Shown here piece by piece: positions 38,805 through 46,883 of a DNA stretch of 64,000 bases; the first letter of the stretch is position 1; the number at the start of each line of letters is the position of its first letter. This stretch comes from Pontibacterium sinense. Lineage in GTDB: Bacteria > Pseudomonadota > Gammaproteobacteria > Pseudomonadales > Balneatricaceae. The stretch is from assembly GCF_015209595.1 (NCBI RefSeq), contig NZ_JADEYS010000023.1, forward strand, positions 1-64,000. Reading direction: 5' to 3'. Under the pieces are notes generated by a model. The model saw only the letters and a program-made list of their open reading frames with translations, ran no database searches and was not told the DNA's origin. The position numbers and the translations under genes are program-made.

Positions 38805-38881
38805 ACTTCCGATCCCCATGAAGGGCCGATGCCTCGCTTACTGCGTGCGTAAACAGCGACCAGCTAATTGATCCGTAATCT

Positions 38882-38905
38882 CCAGAGAGCACTCCGGCTC
38901 TCTGG
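38882..38905 (-). promoter_or_regulatory. Hairpin between prkA and yeaH
   Basis: CCAGAGAGC and GCTCTCTGG are perfect 9-base arms with a 6-base loop, placed 20 bases after the prkA stop on the minus strand. A second smaller hairpin, AGCGC/GCGCT, lies beside it (38908-38925). No T run follows, so it is more likely an mRNA-stabilising or partial-attenuation structure than a terminator. Confidence 0.55.
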
Positions 38906-38924
38906 GCAGCGCGCTATACAGCGC

Positions 38925-40847
38925 TTACTGCGACTTACGTACCCGGATATACCACTCAGAAAGCAGGCGAACCTGTTTCTCGGTGTATCCGCGTTCAATC
39001 ATGCGTTTAACAAATTCGCTGTGCTTCTTCTGATCGTCGCTGGAGGCTTTGGCGTTAAAGGAGATCACTGGAAGCAGATCTTCTGTGTTAGAGAACATTT
39101 TCTTCTCAATCACAGTACGCATTTTCTCGTAGCTGGACCAGGCCGGGTTCTTGCCGTGATTGGAGGCCCGTGCGCGCAGAACGAAGTTCACGATTTCATG
39201 GCGGAAATCTTTTGGATTACTGATACCAGCAGGTTTTTCAATTTTCTCGAGTTCTTCACTGATCGCTACCCGGTCAAGGATGTCACCGGTTTCAGGGTCA
39301 CGGTATTCCTGATCCTGAATCCAGAAATCGGCATAAGTGACATAGCGGTCGAAAATGTTCTGGCCGTACTCTGAATAGGATTCCAGATAGGCTGTCTGAA
39401 TTTCTTTGCCTAAATACTCGATGTATTTTGGCATCACGAATTCTTTCAGGAAGCCGATGTAGCGCTCATGTACTTCAGCCGGGAACTGTTGCTGTTCGAT
39501 CTCTTTTTCCAGAACGTGCATCAGGTGAACGGGGTTGGCCGCGACTTCGGAAGAGTCGAAGTTGAATACTTTAGACAGGATCTTAAATGCGAAGCGGGTC
39601 GACAGGCCATCCATCCCTTCATCGACACCGGCTGAATCTTTATATTCCTGCAAAGACTTGGCTTTTGGATCGGTGTCTTTCAGGTTCTCTCCGTCATAGA
39701 TCCGCATTTTTGAGAAAACACTGGAGTTTTCAGGTGACTTAACGCGGGAGAGTACAGAGAACTGTGCCAGCATATTGAGCGTATCAGGTGCACAAGGGGA
39801 TTCAGCCAGAGAGCTGTGTTCCAGCAGTTTGGCATAGATCTCGATCTCTTCAGTGACGCGGGTGCAATACGGTACTTTTACAATATATACACGGTCAATG
39901 AAGGCTTCATTCGTTTTGTTGTTCTTAAAGCTTTGCCACTCAGATTCATTTGAGTGGGCCAACAGAATACCGTTGAACGGGATTGCTCCCATGCCTTCGG
40001 TGCTGTTGTAGTTACCTTCCTGTGTGGCTGTCAGCAGAGGATGCAGCACTTTAATCGGTGCTTTAAACATCTCTACAAACTCCATCATACCTTGGTTTGC
40101 ACGGCAAAGAGCGCCGGAGAAACTGTAGGCATCAGGGTCGTGCTGAGCGAACTCTTCCAGTTTACGGATATCAACTTTACCCACCAGGCTGGAAATATCC
40201 TGGTTGTTTTCATCACCCGGTTCAGTTTTCGCGATAGCGATCTGATCGAGGATAGACGGGTACTGTTTGACGACGCGGAATTTAGACAGGTCACCACCGA
40301 ACTCATGTAAGCGCTTTACAGCCCACGGTGACATAACACCCTTCAGATAGCGCTGAGGAATGCCGTACTCTTCTTCCAGAATCTGGCCATCTTCTTCCGG
40401 ATTGAACAGGCCAAGTGGCGATTCGAATACAGGCGAGTCTTTGATGGCGTAAAACGGTACGTGCTGCATCAAAAACTTCAGACGTTCGGCCAATGAGGAT
40501 TTACCGCCGCCCACCGGGCCAAGGAGGTAAAGGATCTGTTTGCGTTCTTCCAATCCCTGGGCTGCGTGTTTGAAGTAAGAGACGATATTTTCAATAGCGT
40601 CTTCCATTCCATAAAATTCGCTGAACGCAGGGTAACGTTTGATCAGTTTATTTGAGAAGATGCGACTAAGTCTTGGATCGGAGGCTGTATCAACTAACTC
40701 CGGTTCTCCAATTGCTTCTAGCATCCTTTCAGCAGCATCGGCATATACCGACGGGTCTTCTTTACACAGCGCGAGATATTCATTGAGAGACATCTCTTCT
40801 TGCTTCGTGGACTCGTAACGGGCTCTATAATGCTCAAAAATACTCAT
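38925..40847 (-). CDS. prkA: PrkA family serine protein kinase (YeaG)
   Basis: This 640-residue protein (E. coli YeaG 644) begins MSIFEHYRARYESTKQEEMSLNEYL. An AAA-type P-loop, GPVGGGKS (residues 110-117), lies in the N-terminal half; the C-terminal kinase-like region follows. The start at 40847 is preceded by GAAGGTGA; a longer frame adds 12 unlikely residues. It heads prkA-yeaH-ycgB. In E. coli yeaGH is under RpoS and nitrogen control. Confidence 0.95.
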   Translation of the reverse strand: MSIFEHYRARYESTKQEEMSLNEYLALCKEDPSVYADAAERMLEAIGEPELVDTASDPRLSRIFSNKLIKRYPAFSEFYGMEDAIENIVSYFKHAAQGLEERKQILYLLGPVGGGKSSLAERLKFLMQHVPFYAIKDSPVFESPLGLFNPEEDGQILEEEYGIPQRYLKGVMSPWAVKRLHEFGGDLSKFRVVKQYPSILDQIAIAKTEPGDENNQDISSLVGKVDIRKLEEFAQHDPDAYSFSGALCRANQGMMEFVEMFKAPIKVLHPLLTATQEGNYNSTEGMGAIPFNGILLAHSNESEWQSFKNNKTNEAFIDRVYIVKVPYCTRVTEEIEIYAKLLEHSSLAESPCAPDTLNMLAQFSVLSRVKSPENSSVFSKMRIYDGENLKDTDPKAKSLQEYKDSAGVDEGMDGLSTRFAFKILSKVFNFDSSEVAANPVHLMHVLEKEIEQQQFPAEVHERYIGFLKEFVMPKYIEYLGKEIQTAYLESYSEYGQNIFDRYVTYADFWIQDQEYRDPETGDILDRVAISEELEKIEKPAGISNPKDFRHEIVNFVLRARASNHGKNPAWSSYEKMRTVIEKKMFSNTEDLLPVISFNAKASSDDQKKHSEFVKRMIERGYTEKQVRLLSEWYIRVRKSQ

Positions 40848-40930
40848 TGTGGTCACCTTCCTCGTGAGATCCTTTAAATTCAAGTGCTTAGGGGCTCATC
40901 ATTTCGTACTCTCTGCTTGTTTCGTGTTTT

Positions 40931-40937
40931 AGTGTAG
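40931..40937 (-). promoter_or_regulatory. Possible RpoS-type -10 for prkA
   Basis: On the minus strand CTACACT followed by AAAA matches the RpoS -10 preference (CTATACT). It lies about 85 bases upstream of prkA, whose E. coli homologue is RpoS-dependent. Confidence 0.35.
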
Positions 40938-41008
40938 TTCACATTTCAGGGTGTCGATGGCTTCTATAACGTTTGGACAGTGATTTTTTCGATAAGTCTG
41001 CTTGTTTT

Positions 41009-42142
41009 TTAACCAGTTGATTCTTCAGAGAAATCTTGTTCAAGAACCCGAATGATTTCTCGCATAAAACGTGCGGCTTCTCCGCCAGTGGCTGCCCGGT
41101 GATCAAATGTCAACGAGAGAGGCAGCACTCTGCGAACGACAACCTCGCCATCTACAGCCACGGCCTGGTCGCGGATAACACCTGCCCCAAGAATGGCGAC
41201 TTGCGGTGGAACAACAACCGGAGACGCATAACGACCGGCGATGGTGCCAAAATTACTCAGGGTAATGGTGGCGCCCTGAAGCTCTTTGGGTGGGATTGTG
41301 CGGGCTTTGACGTCTGCGCGCATCTTATCCAGGCCTTTACGTAGCTCCTCGGTACTGCGTTGTCCAATGTCTCTTAAAACGGGCACAAACAGTCCCTGAT
41401 CAGTGTCAACCGCGACACCCAAATGAATCTTGCTGTGCTGACGCCGACTCAGGCTTGCGCCATCAAACCAGGTATTGATCGCCGGTTCGGCTTTGCATCC
41501 GGCGGCAATGGCGTTGACCAATCGCATGGTTACATCGGTACCGGAGGGCCAGTTGTGGATGTCCACATCTTCACATAGCGTCACAGGAACCACTTCAGCG
41601 TGCGCCAGCGCCATGGTTTTGGCCATCTGCTTTCGTACGCCGCGCAAGGGTTCTGCGTGGCCGTGCACTTTATTCATGCTGGCGGCTTGTTCTACATCCT
41701 CCGGGGTGATGGCGCCATTTCGTCCATTGCCCTGCAGTCCATTGAGATCGACATTTAACCGCCGTGCCAGCGCTCTGACTGCGGGTGTTGCGCGTGCCGA
41801 CTGATGGGCGCGGGTGCTGGGAGCTGCGCCGATAATAAAGTCATCTCCGGCTTCGTTGCCCTCGGCGTCCGGAATTTCTCCGACCACCGTCCCGGTGTCG
41901 TCATCCTCTTCACTGATATACTCGATCAGAGGCTCGCCGGTATGGATGGTGTCTCCCGCTGCACCGAAGAGGTGAGCGATAACGCCATCTTGGGGGGAAG
42001 GGACTTCGACAATGGCTTTTGCGGTTTCAACCGATACCAATATCTGGTCAATTTTTACCTCATCGCCTTCCTTGATATGCCATTCCACTATTTCGGCCTC
42101 GGGTAATCCTTCTCCCAGGTCCGGCAGTTTGAAGTATTTCAT
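41009..42142 (-). CDS. bkdB: 2-oxoacid dehydrogenase E2 (dihydrolipoamide acyltransferase)
   Basis: This is the core acyltransferase of a branched-chain 2-oxoacid dehydrogenase complex, with 377 residues. The N-terminal lipoyl domain carries the lipoylated K42 in the sequence VETAKAIVEVPSP; the usual motif is ETDKA, so the Asp is replaced by Ala. A peripheral subunit-binding domain lies at about 117-155 (ATPAVRALARRLNVDLNGL). The catalytic domain ends with LTFDHRAATGGEAARF, with the active-site His. It overlaps the E1-beta gene by 4 bases. No E3 gene is present in the cluster. Confidence 0.9.
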   Translation of the reverse strand: MKYFKLPDLGEGLPEAEIVEWHIKEGDEVKIDQILVSVETAKAIVEVPSPQDGVIAHLFGAAGDTIHTGEPLIEYISEEDDDTGTVVGEIPDAEGNEAGDDFIIGAAPSTRAHQSARATPAVRALARRLNVDLNGLQGNGRNGAITPEDVEQAASMNKVHGHAEPLRGVRKQMAKTMALAHAEVVPVTLCEDVDIHNWPSGTDVTMRLVNAIAAGCKAEPAINTWFDGASLSRRQHSKIHLGVAVDTDQGLFVPVLRDIGQRSTEELRKGLDKMRADVKARTIPPKELQGATITLSNFGTIAGRYASPVVVPPQVAILGAGVIRDQAVAVDGEVVVRRVLPLSLTFDHRAATGGEAARFMREIIRVLEQDFSEESTG

Positions 42143-43125
42143 ACGAACTCCAGTGTCTGTCTGACCGCATCCTTAATGTCGGCGGTGTTGGGCATAAAGT
42201 GATTTTCCAATCGGAAGTAGGGCATCACCGTGTCATATCCCGTGATACGCAGAGGCGGGGCTTGTAGATCCATCAACGCCTTCTCGACGAGTGTCGCAGC
42301 AATCTCTGCGCCTACGCCAAGGTGACGGGATGCTTCATGAACAATGACACAGCGGCCGGTTTTGGCGACCGATGCAAGAATGGTGTCCATATCCAGTGGA
42401 CTGATGGTGGCGACGTCAATGACCTCGCAGCTGATGTTATCCTCGGCCAGTTGCTCAGCCGCTTCCAGTGTTTCTTTGATCATCGCGCCCCAGCTGACCA
42501 ACGTGATGTCAGAGCCTTCTCGAAGGGTGAAGCACGTATCCAGCGGCAGTGCGGCGCCGTTATCCAGAACCGGCTGTTTGCTGGCGCGGTAGATCCGCTT
42601 AGGCTCCAGAAAAATGACAGGATCTGGGTTGCGAATGGCTGACAGTAATAGGCCATAGGCGCGTGCTGGAGAGGAGGGTACGACCACACGCAATCCCGGA
42701 ATGTGGGCGAGTAGGGTCTCGGTACTTTCTGAATGGTGCTCTGGTGCATGAATACCGCCACCAAAAGGTGCACGGATCACCAGCGGGCAGCTGAGACGGC
42801 CACGGGTGCGGTTACGCATCCGAGCTGCGTGGCATATGATGTGCTCCAGCGCGGGGAATATAAATCCCATAAACTGAATTTCAGCGATCGGCTTCAGGCC
42901 TTGCGCTGCCATACCCACGGTTAAACCACCGATCATGGCTTCAGCCAGCGGCGTATCCATCACGCGACGGTTGCCAAAACGTTCTTTTAAACCGGCTGTT
43001 GCACGAAAAACACCCCCGTTGGTACCCACATCTTCGCCAAGGATCACAACGTTTTCGTCCTGTTCCATCTCATGTGCGAGCGCCAGATTCACCGCTTCAA
43101 GTAGAGTGATTGCTTCATGATTCAT
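42139..43125 (-). CDS. bkdA2: 2-oxoacid dehydrogenase E1 beta subunit
   Basis: This beta subunit of a thiamine-diphosphate-dependent branched-chain 2-oxoacid dehydrogenase has 328 residues. Segments include ILGEDVGTNGGVFRATAGL, DTPLAEAMIGGLTVGMAAQGLKPIAEIQFMGF, and RAPFGGGIHAPEHHSESTE; the C-terminal part has ITLVSWGAMIKETLEAAE. It overlaps the E1-alpha gene by 11 bases, as expected for coupled heterotetramer subunits. Confidence 0.93.
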   Translation of the reverse strand: MNHEAITLLEAVNLALAHEMEQDENVVILGEDVGTNGGVFRATAGLKERFGNRRVMDTPLAEAMIGGLTVGMAAQGLKPIAEIQFMGFIFPALEHIICHAARMRNRTRGRLSCPLVIRAPFGGGIHAPEHHSESTETLLAHIPGLRVVVPSSPARAYGLLLSAIRNPDPVIFLEPKRIYRASKQPVLDNGAALPLDTCFTLREGSDITLVSWGAMIKETLEAAEQLAEDNISCEVIDVATISPLDMDTILASVAKTGRCVIVHEASRHLGVGAEIAATLVEKALMDLQAPPLRITGYDTVMPYFRLENHFMPNTADIKDAVRQTLEFV

Positions 43126-44206
43126 GGTGAGTGCCTCCTTTCATCGCTTTGACCATCGCCCATTCGCGTTGCTCGCGCAGCTGCTCAGGAAGTTCGGCAT
43201 AGAGGTAATCAAAGAGAGACTCAACCGGTTGAGGTGGCGTGGCCAAATAGCGTTCAACAGCCGATTGCACCATGCTGTTGACCTCGTCCTGCCAGATGGT
43301 TTCCTGGGTTTCATCCCACCAACCCTGTTTGTGCAGGAAGGTGCGTAAACGCTTCACCGGTTCATGCTCCCAGGCTTTCTTCAGCTCATCATTACTGCGA
43401 TAGCGCGTAGCATCATCGGCAGTTGTATGATCAGACAGACGGTAACTGATCGCTTCTATCAGTGACGGCCCTTTCCCCTCTCGGGCGCGCTCCAGTGCTA
43501 TTTCGATCGCTTCACGCATCGCAATCGCGTCGTTTCCGTCAACTTGTTCGCCCCGGATACCCGCGCCGATCGCTTTTTGCGCCAAGGTTGGTGCGCCACT
43601 TTGCAGGGCGCGGGGAACAGATATCGCCCATTGGTTATTGTTGACGATAAAAACGACCGGTAGTTGCCAGGCACCTGCGACATTAAGGCCTTCCAGAAAG
43701 TCGCCCTTAGATGTTGCTCCATCACCACAGAGGGTGACGGCAACCCGTTTTTCATTACGTATTTTTAGTGCGGTGGCAACGCCGCAAGCATGCATCGATT
43801 GGGTTGCGATGGGGACCGAATTAGGAAAATCTTCACCTTGTTGTTCAGCAGCATTGCCCCGCTCATCGCCACCCCAATAGAGCAATATCTCTTCCATTGG
43901 CATGCCCCTGAGCATCTGGCAGGCGTGATTTCGATAGTAAGGTATCAACACATCTTCAGGATGCATCAGCAGGCCTAAGGGTACATCAATCCCTTCAATA
44001 CCCAGCAGTGAGGCGTAAGTGCCCAACTGGCCGGTGCGTTGTAGGGCAACGGCTTTATTGTCCATCGTGCGTGCCAGTACCATATTCCGGTAGCAGTGGG
44101 TGAGCCATTCGGGTTGCTGTGCCCAGACGGGTAATGCGCTCAGTGGATCGCCCTGGCTGCTGAGATATTGGCGGTAACGAATTTCGCCTTCAAATACAGT
44201 GTCCAT
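43115..44206 (-). CDS. bkdA1: 2-oxoacid dehydrogenase E1 alpha subunit
   Basis: This alpha subunit has 363 residues and holds the thiamine diphosphate motif GDGATSKGDFLEGLNVAG ending in NNNQWAISVPR. The phosphorylation-loop-like SDHTTADDATRY is present. An E1 of the pyruvate type is possible, but the leucine dehydrogenase gene immediately upstream favours branched-chain substrates. The Shine-Dalgarno AGGAGA precedes the ATG. It is the second gene of the operon ldh-bkdA1-bkdA2-bkdB. Confidence 0.9.
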   Translation of the reverse strand: MDTVFEGEIRYRQYLSSQGDPLSALPVWAQQPEWLTHCYRNMVLARTMDNKAVALQRTGQLGTYASLLGIEGIDVPLGLLMHPEDVLIPYYRNHACQMLRGMPMEEILLYWGGDERGNAAEQQGEDFPNSVPIATQSMHACGVATALKIRNEKRVAVTLCGDGATSKGDFLEGLNVAGAWQLPVVFIVNNNQWAISVPRALQSGAPTLAQKAIGAGIRGEQVDGNDAIAMREAIEIALERAREGKGPSLIEAISYRLSDHTTADDATRYRSNDELKKAWEHEPVKRLRTFLHKQGWWDETQETIWQDEVNSMVQSAVERYLATPPQPVESLFDYLYAELPEQLREQREWAMVKAMKGGTHHES

Positions 44207-44227
44207 AGGGTGTTCTCCTGGTCTCGA

Positions 44228-45268
44228 TCAGGCCGCGGAATGCAGCGCTGCCCGGGCAATAATTGTCTCAGCCCGCTCATTGGCGATGCAGTGTGTGCTT
44301 CGTCCTTCCTGATCGGCTTGCTGGAATAGCTGGCTGAGTGAGGTACCAACCTGTCTGACCTTGGCGGAAATGGCAGCGTCAGTTTGACCCGCATGTTGCA
44401 TCGCGACGAAAATCAGACCACCTGCGTTAATCAGATAATCCGGGGCGTACAGAATGTTGCGTCTGCGCAACAGCTCCCCGTGTTCTTCGCGCTCTAGCTG
44501 GTTATTGGCGGAACCCGCAACGATACGGCAGCGGAGCTGCTGCATGCTGTGATCGTTAATGATTGCACCCAGTCCGCAGGGGCAAAACACATCTGCCTCT
44601 ACGCTGTATATCTTATCGGTGGCGACAGCCTTTGCCCCAAGTTCGTTCACGGCTTTCAGAACCTTTACCTGATCGATATCGGAAACCGTGAGGTGAGCGC
44701 CGTCGTTATACAGCATCTGGGCGACCGCATAACCAACGTGTCCCAGTCCTTGCAGTGCGACATGAGTACCCTGCAGGGAATCGCTGCCGTTCAGATGTTT
44801 AAGCGCGGCTTTTATGCCTTCGAAAACTCCCATAGCGGTATATGGGGAGGGATCCCCTATCTGACTTGTACAGGTGACCCACTTGGTGGTGTGGGCGATT
44901 GAATCCATATCACTGGTCAGGGTGCCGCTGTCCATCGCGGTGATGTAACGGCCTCCCAGATCCTGTACAAAGCGGCCGAAAGATTCCATCAACGCCTTGC
45001 GGTCGAAGTTGTGGCTGGGTTTAATCAATACTGCTTTTGCCCCGCCGTGGGGTAAGCCGGACAGAGCCGCTTTATAGCTCATTCCCCGTGCAAGACGAGT
45101 TGCATCGGTAATCGCGTCGGCTTCACTTTGGTAAGTAATAAAGCGGCAACCACCAATGGCAGGTCCACGTAATGTGGAATGTATTGCGATAATGGCACGT
45201 AACCCGGTTTCTGGGTCGCAGGCAAAATGCAGCCTCTCCAGGCCCGCGTTTTCCATCTGTTCAAACAT
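44228..45268 (-). CDS. ldh: Leucine (branched-chain amino acid) dehydrogenase
   Basis: This NAD-dependent dehydrogenase of the Glu/Leu/Phe/Val family converts leucine, isoleucine or valine to 2-oxoacids. The protein has 346 residues. The catalytic Lys lies in MSYKAALSGLPHGGAKAVL. A substrate-side TAMDSGT and the Rossmann motif ALQGLGHVGYAVAQML follow. The order ldh-E1alpha-E1beta-E2 delivers amino acids straight to the 2-oxoacid dehydrogenase. GGAGG precedes the ATG. Confidence 0.92.
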   Translation of the reverse strand: MFEQMENAGLERLHFACDPETGLRAIIAIHSTLRGPAIGGCRFITYQSEADAITDATRLARGMSYKAALSGLPHGGAKAVLIKPSHNFDRKALMESFGRFVQDLGGRYITAMDSGTLTSDMDSIAHTTKWVTCTSQIGDPSPYTAMGVFEGIKAALKHLNGSDSLQGTHVALQGLGHVGYAVAQMLYNDGAHLTVSDIDQVKVLKAVNELGAKAVATDKIYSVEADVFCPCGLGAIINDHSMQQLRCRIVAGSANNQLEREEHGELLRRRNILYAPDYLINAGGLIFVAMQHAGQTDAAISAKVRQVGTSLSQLFQQADQEGRSTHCIANERAETIIARAALHSAA

Positions 45269-45596
45269 GACGGGATCCTCCGTACTCGTTGTCTTGGAAA
45301 ACCTGAACGCGAAGCACCAAAGTGGTTATTCCTGCCAGAGTGATCGGGTAAATAACTCTGATTTTGTAGGGTTTTTACCTAGTGCTTCAAAGCGTATCCT
45401 CCTATTTTGGATAGCACAGGTTTTCGCAAAGTTCAGATAATTTTTACGAATTTTTCTAACAAGTTACGGTCATAAGGCGGTAGCCGATCACTGCTTTTGG
45501 CAGTGCGGCATCCGGGTCAAATTTTGATCTGGGGTGTTTGCGCAGATGCGGTTATAATCGTTTTCTTTATCATCATCAGACTGGGTCCATCGAATC
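45269..45596. promoter_or_regulatory. Divergent control region between ldh and the L,D-transpeptidase gene
   Basis: On the plus strand TATAAT at 45553-45558 is a good -10 for the transpeptidase gene, without a clear -35. On the minus strand AGGAGGA (complement of 45397-45403) is followed after 6 bases by TTG-AAG-CAC-TAG, a possible three-codon minigene in the ldh leader. GAAGCAC (45310-45316) and GTGCTTC (45382-45388) could pair over this leader. No longer gene is supported here. Confidence 0.4.
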
Positions 45597-46805
45597 ATGT
45601 ATAAGCTGTTTTCAGGGATACTGTTAGCCAGCGCGATTGCAGCTCAGCCGCTGCATGCCGAGTCGCCGGTGAGTGCCTCTGCGCAGTTGCAGCCAGACAA
45701 TGAAGCGTTGCTGCTTAGCAGCTTGCGGCACCTGCGAGAAAAGCGGGTTGATTCGGCACTGCAGGATTTGCGTACACTTACGAATCAGCAACCCGATTTC
45801 CGCCTTGCACAGTTAATTTATGCGGATTTGATGGCTGCACAGGGTGCGCCATTGCAGGATGTTGGCCGCAACCGTGCTATTGATGATAAAAAACTGTCGG
45901 GTCTTATTTCAGAAGCGAAGGCACGTTTACTGATTGAGAAAGAGAAGCCAGCATTGGATATGGTGCCAGCTTCTATGATTCAGCTCGCACCGTCACAGAA
46001 GTATGCGGTGGTCATGGATACCCGTTTGCACCGACTGTTCTTATTTGAGAATAAGATGGGAGTGCCAACGCTGATTAAGGACTATTACGCATCTTATGGG
46101 CGTGGTGGTGTAGGGAAAGAGCGACGTGGTGATCTGAAAACTCCGCTAGGCGTATACTTTGTCACCGGCCGTTTCTCCGATGCCCAGCTACCGGAGCGTT
46201 ATGGCACCGGTGCTTTACCGCTGAACTACCCGAATGTATGGGATGAGCGTCATGGTCGCACCGGCAATGGTATCTGGGTACATGGATCTCCTTTTGAAAC
46301 CTACAGCCGTCCACCGGAAGCGAGTGAAGGTTGTATATCCCTGAGTAATATCGATTTCACTGAACTGGACGATATGGTGGATATTCGCAACACCCCAGTG
46401 TTGGTGGGACACAATGTCCGTTGGATGAAGCGTAACGACTGGTTGCAGCAGCAGTCTGGATATCGTCAGTTGATTGATCGCTGGCGCAGTGACTGGGAGA
46501 GTAAAAACAGTGATCGGTATTTAGCTCACTACTCGACCGATTACAAAAATGGAAACTGGGACTATCAGCGTTTTTCTTCCCATAAACGCCGCGTAAATGC
46601 GGGCAAAAAATACATAAAGGTTGGTATCGATCAGCTAAGCCTGTTTACCTATCCCGACCAGCCAGAGTTGTTAGTTGCGACATTCCGTCAGTCGTATAAA
46701 AGCAGCAACTATAAAGGTGACTCGGTTAAGCGTCAGTACTGGGTAAGGGAAAACAGTGGCTGGAAGATCGCCTATGAAGGTGCGCCGTCGCGTGGAAAGC
46801 CTTAA
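45597..46805 (+). CDS. L,D-transpeptidase (YkuD) with C-terminal NTF2-like domain
   Basis: This 402-residue periplasmic enzyme acts on peptidoglycan peptides. A signal peptide ends near PLHA (residue 21), followed by a helical TPR-like stretch (about 35-85). The YkuD domain lies at about 132-272, with H229 in GIWVHGSPF and the catalytic C246 in SEGCISLSN. The last 110 residues form an NTF2-like domain ending in ATFRQSYKSSNYKG and NSGWKIAYEG. The same catalytic-plus-NTF2 layout occurs in Helicobacter Csd6, so carboxypeptidase or transpeptidase activity is possible. The convergent neighbour carries the same C-terminal domain. Confidence 0.88.
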   Translation: MYKLFSGILLASAIAAQPLHAESPVSASAQLQPDNEALLLSSLRHLREKRVDSALQDLRTLTNQQPDFRLAQLIYADLMAAQGAPLQDVGRNRAIDDKKLSGLISEAKARLLIEKEKPALDMVPASMIQLAPSQKYAVVMDTRLHRLFLFENKMGVPTLIKDYYASYGRGGVGKERRGDLKTPLGVYFVTGRFSDAQLPERYGTGALPLNYPNVWDERHGRTGNGIWVHGSPFETYSRPPEASEGCISLSNIDFTELDDMVDIRNTPVLVGHNVRWMKRNDWLQQQSGYRQLIDRWRSDWESKNSDRYLAHYSTDYKNGNWDYQRFSSHKRRVNAGKKYIKVGIDQLSLFTYPDQPELLVATFRQSYKSSNYKGDSVKRQYWVRENSGWKIAYEGAPSRGKP

Positions 46806-46825
46806 GTAGAATACTGCTGACGGAT

Positions 46826-46859
46826 AAAAAAAAGCTCTTCATATGAAGAGCTTTTTTTT
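46826..46859. terminator. Bidirectional terminator between convergent genes
   Basis: This is a perfect 34-base palindrome: eight A, GCTCTTCAT, its complement, then eight T. It is symmetrical and should stop transcription from both the transpeptidase gene and the TPR gene. Confidence 0.92.
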
Positions 46860-46883
46860 GGAAAAGGGATCACTCCGTTAAGA

